From Lachnospiraceae bacterium (GTDB lineage: Bacteria > Bacillota > Clostridia > Lachnospirales > Lachnospiraceae): DNA of 64,000 bases. Below, in pieces: positions 8,592-17,267 of this stretch (position 1 is its first letter; each line of letters opens with the position of its first letter). The notes beneath the pieces were generated by a model that was not told where the DNA came from, did no database searches, and worked only from the letters and a program-made list of their open reading frames with translations. Both the position numbers and the translations under genes were made by a program. The stretch covers positions 31,668 through 95,667 of the forward strand of contig JAFSBX010000029.1 in NCBI GenBank assembly GCA_017437065.1, in the 5' to 3' direction.

Positions 8592-11500
8592 CTAGGATAT
8601 TTTTGTTATATTTTCACGAAGTTCATTTTCTAAATCTAAAATGGCAGAGGTTCCTTTGTCATACCTAAAATAATCCCTTATCATCGTACCTGCTTTATTA
8701 TAATCTTCAGTCTCAATCCAAGTTTCTCCTTCATGATACGGAAATAGTACTCTTATCTTTGTACCACCACGATAAATAACACTTTCTACTATCCCCCTCT
8801 TCTCAAATAATGCAATTGCTGAATCCATGTATTTATGACTTACGTCCGTCAATCGTTCCAATGTTATATCAGTAAGTTCATTCGGCACATTATTCAGCTT
8901 TTTCATCCATTGTGGAACCCCATTTTCATCTTCGTATTTACGACTGAGATATACCAACATGGTCAAAATACGTTTCAATTTAGCGACATTATCTTTACGC
9001 TTAATTGTTTTTTCTTCATATGCTTTATTTATTAAATTATTGATACATTTTCTATCTTCTTTTGTAAGCAAAACACTTTTGTCCTTGTATTGAGTACTTC
9101 CCTGTATCGAGTTGATAATTACCTTTTTTCTATTAGCATTCTTGTTCTTTTGCTTTTTTGCAAATTCAACATTTCTCTTATGATTCTCTTCCAATTTAGA
9201 GAAATCAATATTTGCCATAATAGTTTCGCCAGAACTCCTTACAATCATCTCATCTGGAAAAGCATTCCATAAAATATCCTTTTCCAAATCCAAGAATTTT
9301 GCACCATTCTTCTTATCACCATAGTAAATTATCACAAGCATATCAATGAGCTTATTAATGTCTGGTTCTAAAATCAATAATTCTGTTCTGCATTTTTCAT
9401 AAAACCATCTATACTTGTTTGCAGCCGACCTCTGATGTGATTTTGACTTTAAGGCTTCTTCGTTATACCACTTTGCAATTTCCCTATATTCTCTCTGTAA
9501 TACTTGCACCATACGATATACTTTGCGGTTAATAGATGGCTGACTACGGAGAAAACATTTTCGATAATCAAAATCATATTCGCTTGTCTTCAAATCAATA
9601 TGTGCAATTTCCGTTTCTGCATAATGACACAACCGATTCATATTGCAATCATAATCCTTGAATTTTCGTATCTTCTCAATCTCCTGCTCCGACTTTCCTG
9701 CGTTCCTTGCTTTTTTTAGTGCCTTTTCTTCCGCTAATGCCTCTGCACTATTTTTAGCGAGATACCGCATCCAATATCCACGTTTACAAGACTTAAAAAA
9801 GTTCTTTATTTCTTTCGGAAAAAAAGCATTCTCTCCCGTTTTTGCAAAATCAATTGTTTCTCCACCAACAATTACACCTATCTTAATGTAATCTCTGACT
9901 TTTTGCTCGTCTACATGAACACAAGACCATAAATCAGTTACTCTATCAATGACAGAACCTATTGAATTCTTAAAAGACATCTGGTTCACCTTCATCAAGG
10001 CAGCTCTATCCGCAACGCAAATCTCTTTTTTAGTTTTCTCTTTCTTATTAGGTTCAACTTTTACAACTAATCTTCCATTTCCGGCTTTAAATTCCCTTTG
10101 AACCGCATCAATAAAAGGCTTACTATCAAAAACTGCGACAGAATCGCCATCAAAATCTGCGTTCCCGATTACTAATGCTAATGCGTCATACATTCCCGTA
10201 ACAATTCCTGTACTCTGAAACTTATACCACTTTTTAAGTTCTTTATTATTTCTTAAATGACAAATTCTATGTTCCATTCCGACATGCGGATTCCTTATCA
10301 TATCTACATCAAATGCCCCTCTGTCATTCCACCAATCTGAATAAATATGATATGGCTCTTTTAGTAACCCTTGTGGTTCACGTCCTAATTCATCATGAAA
10401 AGCCCATTCTGCTAATCCATATAAATCCGGCATAAAGACTTGATAATTACCATGTACAAATAATTTTCCTGCTAAGAGATTGTTTCTTAATTTTTCAATA
10501 TCAGATTCTATCTTGCCATGCACATATTTGTCATGAAACAATTCTTTATTACGACTTAGTGCTACATAATACGGTGGTGTATATTTATCAATATTTTCTA
10601 CTTCCTCACCATCATCAGATATGTCAATTAATGCCCTATACTTCAGAAATTCGTCAACATTTGATACTATCTTACGATAAATATCAATTCCTGTCTTACT
10701 TACTACTGGTATTTCTTCATCCGTAAAATTAATAGTCTGTTCAGGTTGGTAACTTAACATTGTTTTACTTGCCAAATCAGAAGGATGTACGCCATAGGAA
10801 ACAATATTGAATGTTCTATTATAACCATGGCATTTCTTATCAAATTCATTTCTCCACAGTGTATAGTCAAAATTACCATCCTTATCAAGATACTGTTTCC
10901 AGAACTTAAACTGGGATTTTGTAAGAATCACATCTATCTCGTCTTTAAAAATATCCCATTCTCTTCCACCCAAATCAATAATCTTTGATACATGCATTTC
11001 TTTCGCAAAACGCTTCAAATCAAAGACCATAACCTCACCTTTTATGCCCGGAATAGCACGAAACTGAAAACATGATGGCAAATAGAATTTTCCTTTACGA
11101 GATTTACAATCAAGTTCTTTCGCCCATTTCAATGCACATTCCGGCGTAACTAATCCTGCACCATCAAAAGGAAGTATTTCTAATAACTCTCTACACCTTT
11201 TTCTTCCTTTATGCCCAATGGGTTTATACTTCTTATTATCGCCTGTTCCAGATACCTCTACTATATCCACTTTCTCTTTAATTGACTTCTTATAATCATC
11301 AATAACAACAATTTTAGGTGCATTTGACAATGCTGTACTATCTGTTGTTACCATCGCATAATAAGCATTCCATTTTGACGGTGTATCATGCATAAGATTT
11401 TTGGGCATTCCACAAAGAAGAATATCATTAAGTTTATCTACAACCTCCATATCTACAAACAAGTTCTTTTGTGTTCTAGAATGACCTGCTCCACAAAATG

Positions 11501-11906
11501 TAGATGCATATTGCTTGGTATCTTTCTTTTTCGTAACATAATGATTATCCTTGTCCAAAATCTTATTACCTTCTTCATCCAGTACATATTCCATATTAGT
11601 AATTTTCAATATACCTTTGTCCTTAATTAATTTATCATATCTTGCAATATTCTTACCCACATCCAATGTAAAGAATGAAGGAACTATGTCGTATCCACTT
11701 GTATTCTTTTCTGGCTTATCATCCTCAGATTTTTTATTTAGATGCATCAAAATCCTGTGCATTTCACTTTCACTTGCAAGATTCTTTGAATTTTCCTGCT
11801 TATATGGCGATAAAACAATTTCATTCTCAAAAGTTCCATCATCGTTTTTTACTAAATCATTAATATTAATATTCTGAATTTCAACCATTTTACTTATAAC
11901 AATCAC
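8592..11906 (-). CDS. YonO/QDE-1-type two-barrel single-subunit RNA polymerase
   Basis: 1104 aa. Residues 584-588 are DFDGD within GNADFDGDSVAVF, the metal-binding signature of the second double-psi beta-barrel in all two-barrel RNA polymerases. Before it, RNPHVGMEHRICHL (539-552) matches the segment that precedes the aspartate loop in QDE-1-like enzymes. Residues 248-297 (DGAGLVTPE, then CFQFRAIPGIKGEVMVFD) match the DGxG...FQxR..G.KG pattern of the first barrel. The protein is too short and lacks the other blocks of host RpoB/RpoC. In SPbeta, YonO transcribes late phage genes from DNA; the same is inferred here, with tail genes downstream on the same strand. The GTG at 11906 or the ATG at 11888 may be the start. 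Confidence 0.85.
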   Translation of the reverse strand: MIVISKMVEIQNININDLVKNDDGTFENEIVLSPYKQENSKNLASESEMHRILMHLNKKSEDDKPEKNTSGYDIVPSFFTLDVGKNIARYDKLIKDKGILKITNMEYVLDEEGNKILDKDNHYVTKKKDTKQYASTFCGAGHSRTQKNLFVDMEVVDKLNDILLCGMPKNLMHDTPSKWNAYYAMVTTDSTALSNAPKIVVIDDYKKSIKEKVDIVEVSGTGDNKKYKPIGHKGRKRCRELLEILPFDGAGLVTPECALKWAKELDCKSRKGKFYLPSCFQFRAIPGIKGEVMVFDLKRFAKEMHVSKIIDLGGREWDIFKDEIDVILTKSQFKFWKQYLDKDGNFDYTLWRNEFDKKCHGYNRTFNIVSYGVHPSDLASKTMLSYQPEQTINFTDEEIPVVSKTGIDIYRKIVSNVDEFLKYRALIDISDDGEEVENIDKYTPPYYVALSRNKELFHDKYVHGKIESDIEKLRNNLLAGKLFVHGNYQVFMPDLYGLAEWAFHDELGREPQGLLKEPYHIYSDWWNDRGAFDVDMIRNPHVGMEHRICHLRNNKELKKWYKFQSTGIVTGMYDALALVIGNADFDGDSVAVFDSKPFIDAVQREFKAGNGRLVVKVEPNKKEKTKKEICVADRAALMKVNQMSFKNSIGSVIDRVTDLWSCVHVDEQKVRDYIKIGVIVGGETIDFAKTGENAFFPKEIKNFFKSCKRGYWMRYLAKNSAEALAEEKALKKARNAGKSEQEIEKIRKFKDYDCNMNRLCHYAETEIAHIDLKTSEYDFDYRKCFLRSQPSINRKVYRMVQVLQREYREIAKWYNEEALKSKSHQRSAANKYRWFYEKCRTELLILEPDINKLIDMLVIIYYGDKKNGAKFLDLEKDILWNAFPDEMIVRSSGETIMANIDFSKLEENHKRNVEFAKKQKNKNANRKKVIINSIQGSTQYKDKSVLLTKEDRKCINNLINKAYEEKTIKRKDNVAKLKRILTMLVYLSRKYEDENGVPQWMKKLNNVPNELTDITLERLTDVSHKYMDSAIALFEKRGIVESVIYRGGTKIRVLFPYHEGETWIETEDYNKAGTMIRDYFRYDKGTSAILDLENELRENITKIS

Positions 11907-11988
11907 TCTCCACTTCTAAACTAATCCACATTAACAAATGTTTCCAAACAATTACTTCTTCATATACCATAATGAGAACAAACTTCTT

Positions 11989-12204
11989 TTATCTCATCAC
12001 AAATGATTCTTCTACACCATGTCCACAACAAGCTGATTTAGCACCATTAATATATCCTAAACAAGCATCATAGCCTTCTTTTGTCGGCATACGTCCACAT
12101 CTTTTACATGGTCTTGAATCATCTACTATCTGGCGATTATCAGAATATCTCCAATCCTTACCGTCATAATAGATTTTCCATCCTCTTGAATACGATGTTA
12201 TCAC
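11989..12204 (-). CDS. Small cysteine-rich (zinc-binding) phage protein
   Basis: 71 aa. CKRCGRMPTKEGYDACLGY and SACCGHGVEES carry five cysteines and a histidine that could bind zinc. Small proteins of this CxRCGRxP type are common in Firmicutes phages, but I know no function. Start MITSYSRGW follows AGGAGG. It lies upstream of the polymerase gene on the same strand. Confidence 0.7.
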   Translation of the reverse strand: MITSYSRGWKIYYDGKDWRYSDNRQIVDDSRPCKRCGRMPTKEGYDACLGYINGAKSACCGHGVEESFVMR

Positions 12205-12524
12205 TGAAATCCTCCTATATCATTAGCCAATTAGTTACGCCAATCCTTAACTCAAATCCCTAAAAAAACCACTCTATTTCCTCTCGAACCACTCTCATTG
12301 ACCAAATTTACCACCACAAATAATCAGTCCAAAAACAACCCCATTTTCGTTAATTTAAGCCTTTACATAGACCAATTTTAAGACCTATTAGAATGGTGAT
12401 TTCATGGCTAAAATCACAAAAAACCTCCTGTTTTTCCCCTACATTCCCGACCCTATGATTGCATTTTTCTCTAACTATGTTAAAATATAAAAAAAATTTA
12501 CAGATGATACGAGGGATACATTCA
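12205..12524. other. Non-coding divergent region
   Basis: About 320 bp between the minus-strand Cys-rich gene and the + strand membrane gene. GTGATTT pairs with AAATCAC around 12391-12413. On the + strand TTGCAT (near 12459) and TAAAAT 16 bases later could be the promoter of the membrane gene. Nothing else is recognisable. Confidence 0.4.
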
Positions 12525-13145
12525 ATGAAAAACAAAATCAAAAGTGTTATAAAATTTTTTTTCGGAACACAGGATAATATTTCATCAAAATTAAGTTTTT
12601 CACTTTTTATTACCGGCATAATGTTTTTCCTCTTTGCATTAATGCATCAGAATAGTAGCAACATACAAGCCTTTAACGCCTTTACATATATCTCTGCACT
12701 ATTGCTTGGCATGTGGTTAGCTTTATCTTCCATACAAGGTAATAACTCTCCATTGGAATTCTTCATAGAAATTTTTCGCCTATTCATATTCTTTATTATC
12801 CTTGTATTTTCCTTAAATTTTTGCATAAATTCTAGCGTCACTTTACAAGGTAAAAAACTAATAATTTATTCTATATTGTCGTGTATTGGACTACTCGTTT
12901 GTTCATTTTACTTAGTTTCAAAATTTATAGACATATTCAGGTTTGTAAAAAATATATTTAAACAAATTAAAAGCAAACTCTTCAATACCATTCAAAGTGA
13001 AAAAACTGAACAAAACACCAGCAAGTTAAAATCCTTCATCGAAAATATAACTACATTCCTTGTCTCCATTGCCGGACTTGGTGTTGCAATTAAAGCAATA
13101 GTAGAACCTTTAATAAACCTCATTCAACCATTACTTGCACCTTAA
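12525..13145 (+). CDS. Small integral membrane protein
   Basis: 206 aa from MKNKIKSV; the ATG is preceded by GAGGG. An in-frame TTG 66 bases upstream lacks a Shine-Dalgarno. Four hydrophobic segments are visible (LFITGIMFFLFALM, AFTYISALLLGMWLAL, IFFIILVFSLNFCI, SILSCIGLLVCSFYLV), then a basic linker and an amphipathic C-terminal segment (FLVSIAGLGVAIKAI). It is one of few + strand genes in the element and stands alone. Family and function are unknown; lone prophage membrane proteins are often exclusion factors or holin-like (not shown here). Confidence 0.7.
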   Translation: MKNKIKSVIKFFFGTQDNISSKLSFSLFITGIMFFLFALMHQNSSNIQAFNAFTYISALLLGMWLALSSIQGNNSPLEFFIEIFRLFIFFIILVFSLNFCINSSVTLQGKKLIIYSILSCIGLLVCSFYLVSKFIDIFRFVKNIFKQIKSKLFNTIQSEKTEQNTSKLKSFIENITTFLVSIAGLGVAIKAIVEPLINLIQPLLAP

Positions 13146-13197
13146 TATGTACATCTTTTGTGTCTTTAGTTATAATTTCCTTAACTAAAGGCACTTT

Positions 13198-13461
13198 TTA
13201 TTTATCTACCGTCCTTTCACATTTTTTGCAATATTTCACAAAATTAATCAGTTTCCCACTCCAATTAGACAGCTTAATCCGAAAATCCCTCAACTCAGTA
13301 ATATCAAATACCTCTTCTTGTGGCACATCAACAAGAGTCAAATCTGTGTGATGTGCTTCTACACTAAAATTGAAGAAAGATATCTTATCTACTGCATAAA
13401 TAGAATCACATATCCTTATAAACTTAATCTTTGTTCCGTTAATTTTTGTAATCCTCCTCAA
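13198..13461 (-). CDS. Hypothetical phage protein
   Basis: Up to 87 aa. The only start with a nearby Shine-Dalgarno is a TTG at 13461 that overlaps the end of the preceding gene, so the true start is uncertain. The C-terminus carries KYCKKCE. No family recognised. Translational coupling to the 333-aa gene is likely. Confidence 0.5.
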   Translation of the reverse strand: MRRITKINGTKIKFIRICDSIYAVDKISFFNFSVEAHHTDLTLVDVPQEEVFDITELRDFRIKLSNWSGKLINFVKYCKKCERTVDK

Positions 13462-14440
13462 ATACTCTCTCTGAATTAAAATCTGTTATAGTCCTAAATG
13501 TTTCCACATCAATAAGTTTATCCGTATAAATCGTACTTACAGCATTTGGCTTTATCAGTTTAACCAGCAATTCAATCGGCATTGCAAAGTCAATAGTATT
13601 CGTATGACAACCAAATACTTCATACTCATAGTCTTCTATCGCCGTTATATCTACACCCAGATTATCAATGCACCAAATCATATTTTCGATTGCATTATAC
13701 TGTCTGAAATCTCTATCAATCCTATTCTCCGAAAGATTAATAAGCATTTCTTCATTTTTGATGTAATCGCACCAAGGCAAAATCAAATTACCATCATCAT
13801 CTTTGTACAAATCATGCCATTGTTCATAATCTCCTAAATCAGAAAAACTATGAAATACACCTTGTCCAACAATATATGCGTCCAATCCAACATTTCCAGT
13901 ACAATCAATTGATGTAAGATACTGCACATCTAATCCGAAATTCCTAATCTTATCAATATCGAATCTTTCCTTATCATGGATAAACTCAATCATGCTCCTA
14001 TAATTAGAATTAGATTTACCATCCTGCATCAGTTCCTGTAATGCTTTCTGCTTTTCTTGTGGAATCTCATGTGTTAAAACGTACTGCTCAACACTTTTAC
14101 AACCTGTCCTAGCTGCCATCATCTGAAGATAATCTCTTGCAAGTGCAAATTTTAGTCCTTGAAAGCTCATAACAGAATCTATCTTGCTTCGTAGTGTTTC
14201 AATCCGAGTAATCTCTATCTGTCCCTGTTTGTGTAATGCTGATTCATTCTCCGCAAGCAGATTGTTATAATCTGTTTCTCTAATACACTGAACACCACTT
14301 ATTTTCTCAATAAGTTGGGAATGCTCATTTATGAAATCTGCACGCTTGTATCCTAACGCTTTTACTACGTCTGATAGTGGTAAATATACTTTGTTGTCTT
14401 GAATTAATTTTATATTGAATTTTACTGTTTTGTTCTTCAT
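13439..14440 (-). CDS. Hypothetical phage protein with possible N-terminal DNA-binding module
   Basis: 333 aa, starting MKNKTVKFN after GGAG. The N-terminus (VYLPLSDVVKALGYKRADF) has the look of a BRO-N/antirepressor-like module, but the rest matches nothing I recognise. Acidic C-terminal half with several tryptophans. It forms an operon with the HEXXH protein upstream (5-bp gap). Confidence 0.65.
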   Translation of the reverse strand: MKNKTVKFNIKLIQDNKVYLPLSDVVKALGYKRADFINEHSQLIEKISGVQCIRETDYNNLLAENESALHKQGQIEITRIETLRSKIDSVMSFQGLKFALARDYLQMMAARTGCKSVEQYVLTHEIPQEKQKALQELMQDGKSNSNYRSMIEFIHDKERFDIDKIRNFGLDVQYLTSIDCTGNVGLDAYIVGQGVFHSFSDLGDYEQWHDLYKDDDGNLILPWCDYIKNEEMLINLSENRIDRDFRQYNAIENMIWCIDNLGVDITAIEDYEYEVFGCHTNTIDFAMPIELLVKLIKPNAVSTIYTDKLIDVETFRTITDFNSERVFEEDYKN

Positions 14441-14445
14441 ATAGT

Positions 14446-15318
14446 TTATTTCTCCTTCTCTGCATATCCTAAACTAATCTTCCTCTTGATATTCTCCAAC
14501 GCTTTACATACTTCTTCATTCGTTGCCTTTAGCATAGCATCATATAATTCCTGCTCCTTTTCAGGCATTTCCTTATAAGCATGAGCATCATATCTATTAC
14601 AGAAATAATGGAATATTCCACCATCATCTGAATTATTTACCCCTATTCTAAATAACACATAATGAAGTATTTCATGCCTTACTGTTGTTTTTAGCGACTC
14701 AATATCTCGCCAACAATCAAAAATATGTATGATAAGCTGCACATCATTTACAATTTCAAAATTACCGCCTGTATCATATACATACTTACCGCTCTCGTCC
14801 TTGTCGAATTCTGCAAATACAATAGGTAATTCTGCCTTTATATCCGCAAATACAGGATAATCTGCTTGTAACTGCGTCAGGAACTCTTCTCCATACTCCC
14901 TTAATTCAATAATCTTTTCTGCATATTCAGCATAAGCATTTCTTGATTCATCAGCCCTTTTCTTTATTTCACACATGAAATCAAAAAGTTGTTTCCGATT
15001 GTTGATATAACGGATAGTATTTTTATACTGCTCTTTAACAGGCTTTTGATTGAAATTTATGTAAATACTTCCACCATCTTCATCACCAGCCCAATGAGGA
15101 ATAAATACTGATAAATCTACTTTTACAAGCTCCTTATTGCAGCTATCTTTCATAGGACATTCTTCATAGCAATCAAATATTAGAGTATCTACATCCTTAT
15201 AATTCTCTTTTGGACACAGGAATACAGATGATGGTTCTTCTATCTGATAATCTTCACAATCTGGCGAAGTACTTAAAATCAATTTGAACATATCTATACA
15301 TTCTTGTTTTAGTGACAT
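14446..15318 (-). CDS. Phage HEXXH zinc metalloprotease-like protein
   Basis: 290 aa. TVRHEILHYVLFRIG holds the zinc-binding HEILH (215-219), with a further HYF (237-239) and HAY (246-248) that could supply the third ligand. The N-terminal part has four cysteines (C35, C50, C54, C60) in an iron-sulphur- or zinc-like spacing (FDCYEECPMKDSC). It is likely a metallopeptidase acting on host or phage protein; the substrate is unknown. It sits between the ART-like gene and the 333-aa gene in one minus-strand run. Confidence 0.7.
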   Translation of the reverse strand: MSLKQECIDMFKLILSTSPDCEDYQIEEPSSVFLCPKENYKDVDTLIFDCYEECPMKDSCNKELVKVDLSVFIPHWAGDEDGGSIYINFNQKPVKEQYKNTIRYINNRKQLFDFMCEIKKRADESRNAYAEYAEKIIELREYGEEFLTQLQADYPVFADIKAELPIVFAEFDKDESGKYVYDTGGNFEIVNDVQLIIHIFDCWRDIESLKTTVRHEILHYVLFRIGVNNSDDGGIFHYFCNRYDAHAYKEMPEKEQELYDAMLKATNEEVCKALENIKRKISLGYAEKEK

Positions 15319-15337
15319 ATAATTTATTTCTCCTTCT

Positions 15338-15997
15338 TCATCCCCATATTATTGACTCTTCTACATACTTATTGAATTGGCTCTTAGGGCTATCACAGAC
15401 AATAATTTCTTCACATTGCATATCCTTAACTTTCCGATAATCACAAACAACTTCCTGTTCATTTCTGCTATTAAAAAGAACGATAATATCCTTTTTATGT
15501 ACTCTGCCAGTAAATACATAACCTTTATCACCATCAGTTTTAAATCGCTTTGCGAACCATTCCGCTACACCCTTATCCGTTGTCCATGACAATCCTTTAT
15601 GGCTATTAACACCTACACCACGATAAATAGTAACCATATCATCAGGAGACAAATCATCAATATCTGACTGTAACAATGGTGACTTTGTAGCCAATTTCAT
15701 AAATTTAATTAATTTGGTTTTACACATACCACAATCATGAAATCTCTCTTGCATAGTCCAAATATCATAGACCATATCAGCACACTCTTGGTCTGTTATT
15801 GCTCCTAACTTATACAGATAATCCAAATAAGCAAATCTATTACCTTTATTAATGGCACTTACACAATGAGATAATTTTTCTGCTTTTGAAAGTCGTTCAA
15901 ATCGTCTTTGCCTATCTTCTTCATCGTACAGAAAATTGTCACATGGTAAGTATGATAAATACATTTTGGTATATTCTTTTATAGTGTCCATATTCAT
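15338..15997 (-). CDS. ADP-ribosyltransferase-fold protein 1
   Basis: 219 aa from MNMDTIKEY (GAGGAG nine bases upstream); an ATG 27 bases earlier precedes the Shine-Dalgarno. The three signature elements of the R-S-E ADP-ribosyltransferases appear in order: VTIYRGVG (Arg126), LSWTTDKGVAEWFA (Ser137) and NEQEVV (Glu180-x-Glu182). An ExE pair usually means arginine as acceptor. Phages such as T4 use ARTs (Alt, ModA, ModB) to modify host RNA polymerase and translation proteins. The target here is unknown. It is divergent from a second ART-like gene. Secreted-toxin use is unlikely because there is no signal peptide. Confidence 0.72.
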   Translation of the reverse strand: MNMDTIKEYTKMYLSYLPCDNFLYDEEDRQRRFERLSKAEKLSHCVSAINKGNRFAYLDYLYKLGAITDQECADMVYDIWTMQERFHDCGMCKTKLIKFMKLATKSPLLQSDIDDLSPDDMVTIYRGVGVNSHKGLSWTTDKGVAEWFAKRFKTDGDKGYVFTGRVHKKDIIVLFNSRNEQEVVCDYRKVKDMQCEEIIVCDSPKSQFNKYVEESIIWG

Positions 15998-16017
15998 ATA
16001 TAAATTCTCCTCATAAT

Positions 16018-16046
16018 TTTTCATTATTAATTAAATGTGATACAAT
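16018..16046 (+). promoter_or_regulatory. Promoter of ART-like gene 2
   Basis: TTTTCA (16018-16023), 17-base spacer, TACAAT (16041-16046), overlapping the start region of the divergent ART-like gene 1, so the two genes may be co-regulated. Confidence 0.5.
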
Positions 16047-16092
16047 ATCCTCATAACACCAACACAAATACATTTTTATGAATGGAGTACAT

Positions 16093-16671
16093 ATGAGAAC
16101 AAAATATAAAAACTTTTTTCGTGAAACAGATGCCGATAACTGGGTTAATACATATAAAAAATACTTCCCTTCAAATGAGGATGAAGACAAAGATTTCTTA
16201 TCGGCAATCCATTATTACACTGGTTCAGCAAATACCCTAATTAATAATGCTTTACGTTATGACAAAAACATACTGGATAATGATTTTATGCAACCTATCT
16301 TCCAACGTTTGATTGAAAAAGTACCCACTTATCAGATTCCAGATAATATTGTCGTGTATCGCTACATTTCAAAAGGTCTTCTCAAAGAAATGTGTCCCTC
16401 ATACCCACCAAGAAAAAGTATGATTATCTGCGACAAAGGTTTTATGAGTACAACTCTTATTAGGACAAGTATTAACGACTATAGACGTTCAAATCCACAT
16501 CAAAATATTTTATTAGAAATATCTGTTCCTGCTGGTACAAAAGGAATATATGTAGGACATTTAGAAAACACTCTTTCTGAATATGAAGCTATCCTTGCTC
16601 CTAATACAAAACTACGCATTGAATATAGCTCTTTATTCTCTAAATATTTTCGATGTACTGTGGTATCTTAG
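16093..16671 (+). CDS. ADP-ribosyltransferase-fold protein 2 (exoenzyme-type)
   Basis: 192 aa from MRTKYKNFF; GGAG five bases upstream favours this ATG over one 15 bases earlier. It shows the ADP-ribosyltransferase exoenzyme pattern: VVYRYIS (Arg90), DKGFMSTTL (Ser119-Thr120-Thr121), a VPAGTKGIYVG strand, and LSEYEAIL (Glu163-x-Glu165) followed by PNTKLRI. Only the catalytic domain is present and there is no signal peptide, so it acts inside the cell. It is transcribed against the trend of the element and is divergent from ART-like 1; the two are not close copies. Confidence 0.8.
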   Translation: MRTKYKNFFRETDADNWVNTYKKYFPSNEDEDKDFLSAIHYYTGSANTLINNALRYDKNILDNDFMQPIFQRLIEKVPTYQIPDNIVVYRYISKGLLKEMCPSYPPRKSMIICDKGFMSTTLIRTSINDYRRSNPHQNILLEISVPAGTKGIYVGHLENTLSEYEAILAPNTKLRIEYSSLFSKYFRCTVVS

Positions 16672-16683
16672 TTCTATGATAAG

Positions 16684-16738
16684 TTAAAATCCCATTTTCA
16701 CTAGGAACTGCAATGGGTTCGACCCATTTTGATTTTAA
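16684..16738 (+). ncRNA. Structured RNA element with alternative hairpins
   Basis: TTAAAATC (16684-16691) pairs with GATTTTAA (16731-16738). Inside, AATGGG (16712-16717) can pair either with CCCATT at 16723-16728 (TTCGA loop) or with CCCATT at 16691-16696, two mutually exclusive folds. Further small stems (CTCCC/GGGAG, CTTTG/CAAAG) follow up to about 16800. It lies 12 bases after the ART-like 2 stop. Confidence 0.45.
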
Positions 16739-16898
16739 GCATTTTCTCCCAATATATATTTATTATTAGGGAGACTTTGCTTAAACTTTTTTATCAAAGC
16801 TGAATTGTATCTTCTCCTTTGTCCCATGTAGTTATGGCAGAGATAAGCATTTGCTTGTAATTCCCTTTACTTGCTTAACTAGCAAACCATATATATAT

Positions 16899-17243
16899 TT
16901 ATTCTCTACTTTGATGTAAAAACTTTTCACCTATTTCTACTGGTATTTTGATATAATCATCTAATCCGTTTTCTTTTACCATTAGTTCATTACTTATTTC
17001 CTTGATAATTTCCAGCATTCTATCATCAGACACTCCAAACGCTCTTGCCATTTGACGTGCTGTACACAAAAAATATTTCAATTCAAGACAATCTGCTAAA
17101 GCTAATTGTAAATTAAAATAAATCAACTCATACGAAAGTCCATCTTTTTCACTTTCATTAATAAGTGGTTCAATATCTTCTTTTGTGATGCCATATTGAC
17201 CATAATTTTGTATGACGTTCTGTATTAGTGTCTCTCTGTTCAT
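16899..17243 (-). CDS. Hypothetical phage protein
   Basis: 114 aa, starting MNRETLIQN after GGAG. All-helical, with ARQMARAFGVSDDRMLEII resembling a helix-turn-helix. No family recognised. It is downstream of the replication-like gene (24-bp gap), probably in the same operon. Confidence 0.6.
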   Translation of the reverse strand: MNRETLIQNVIQNYGQYGITKEDIEPLINESEKDGLSYELIYFNLQLALADCLELKYFLCTARQMARAFGVSDDRMLEIIKEISNELMVKENGLDDYIKIPVEIGEKFLHQSRE

Positions 17244-17267
17244 AAATATACTTCTCCTTCTGCATCA

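Noticed and set aside
8592-11906. Host-type rpoC fragment
   Set aside because: Both barrel motifs are in one chain with YonO/QDE-1-like context, and no other RpoB/RpoC blocks are present.
12459-12524. TTG-started longer form of the membrane gene
   Set aside because: The internal ATG at 12525 has a Shine-Dalgarno; the TTG overlaps the likely -35 box.
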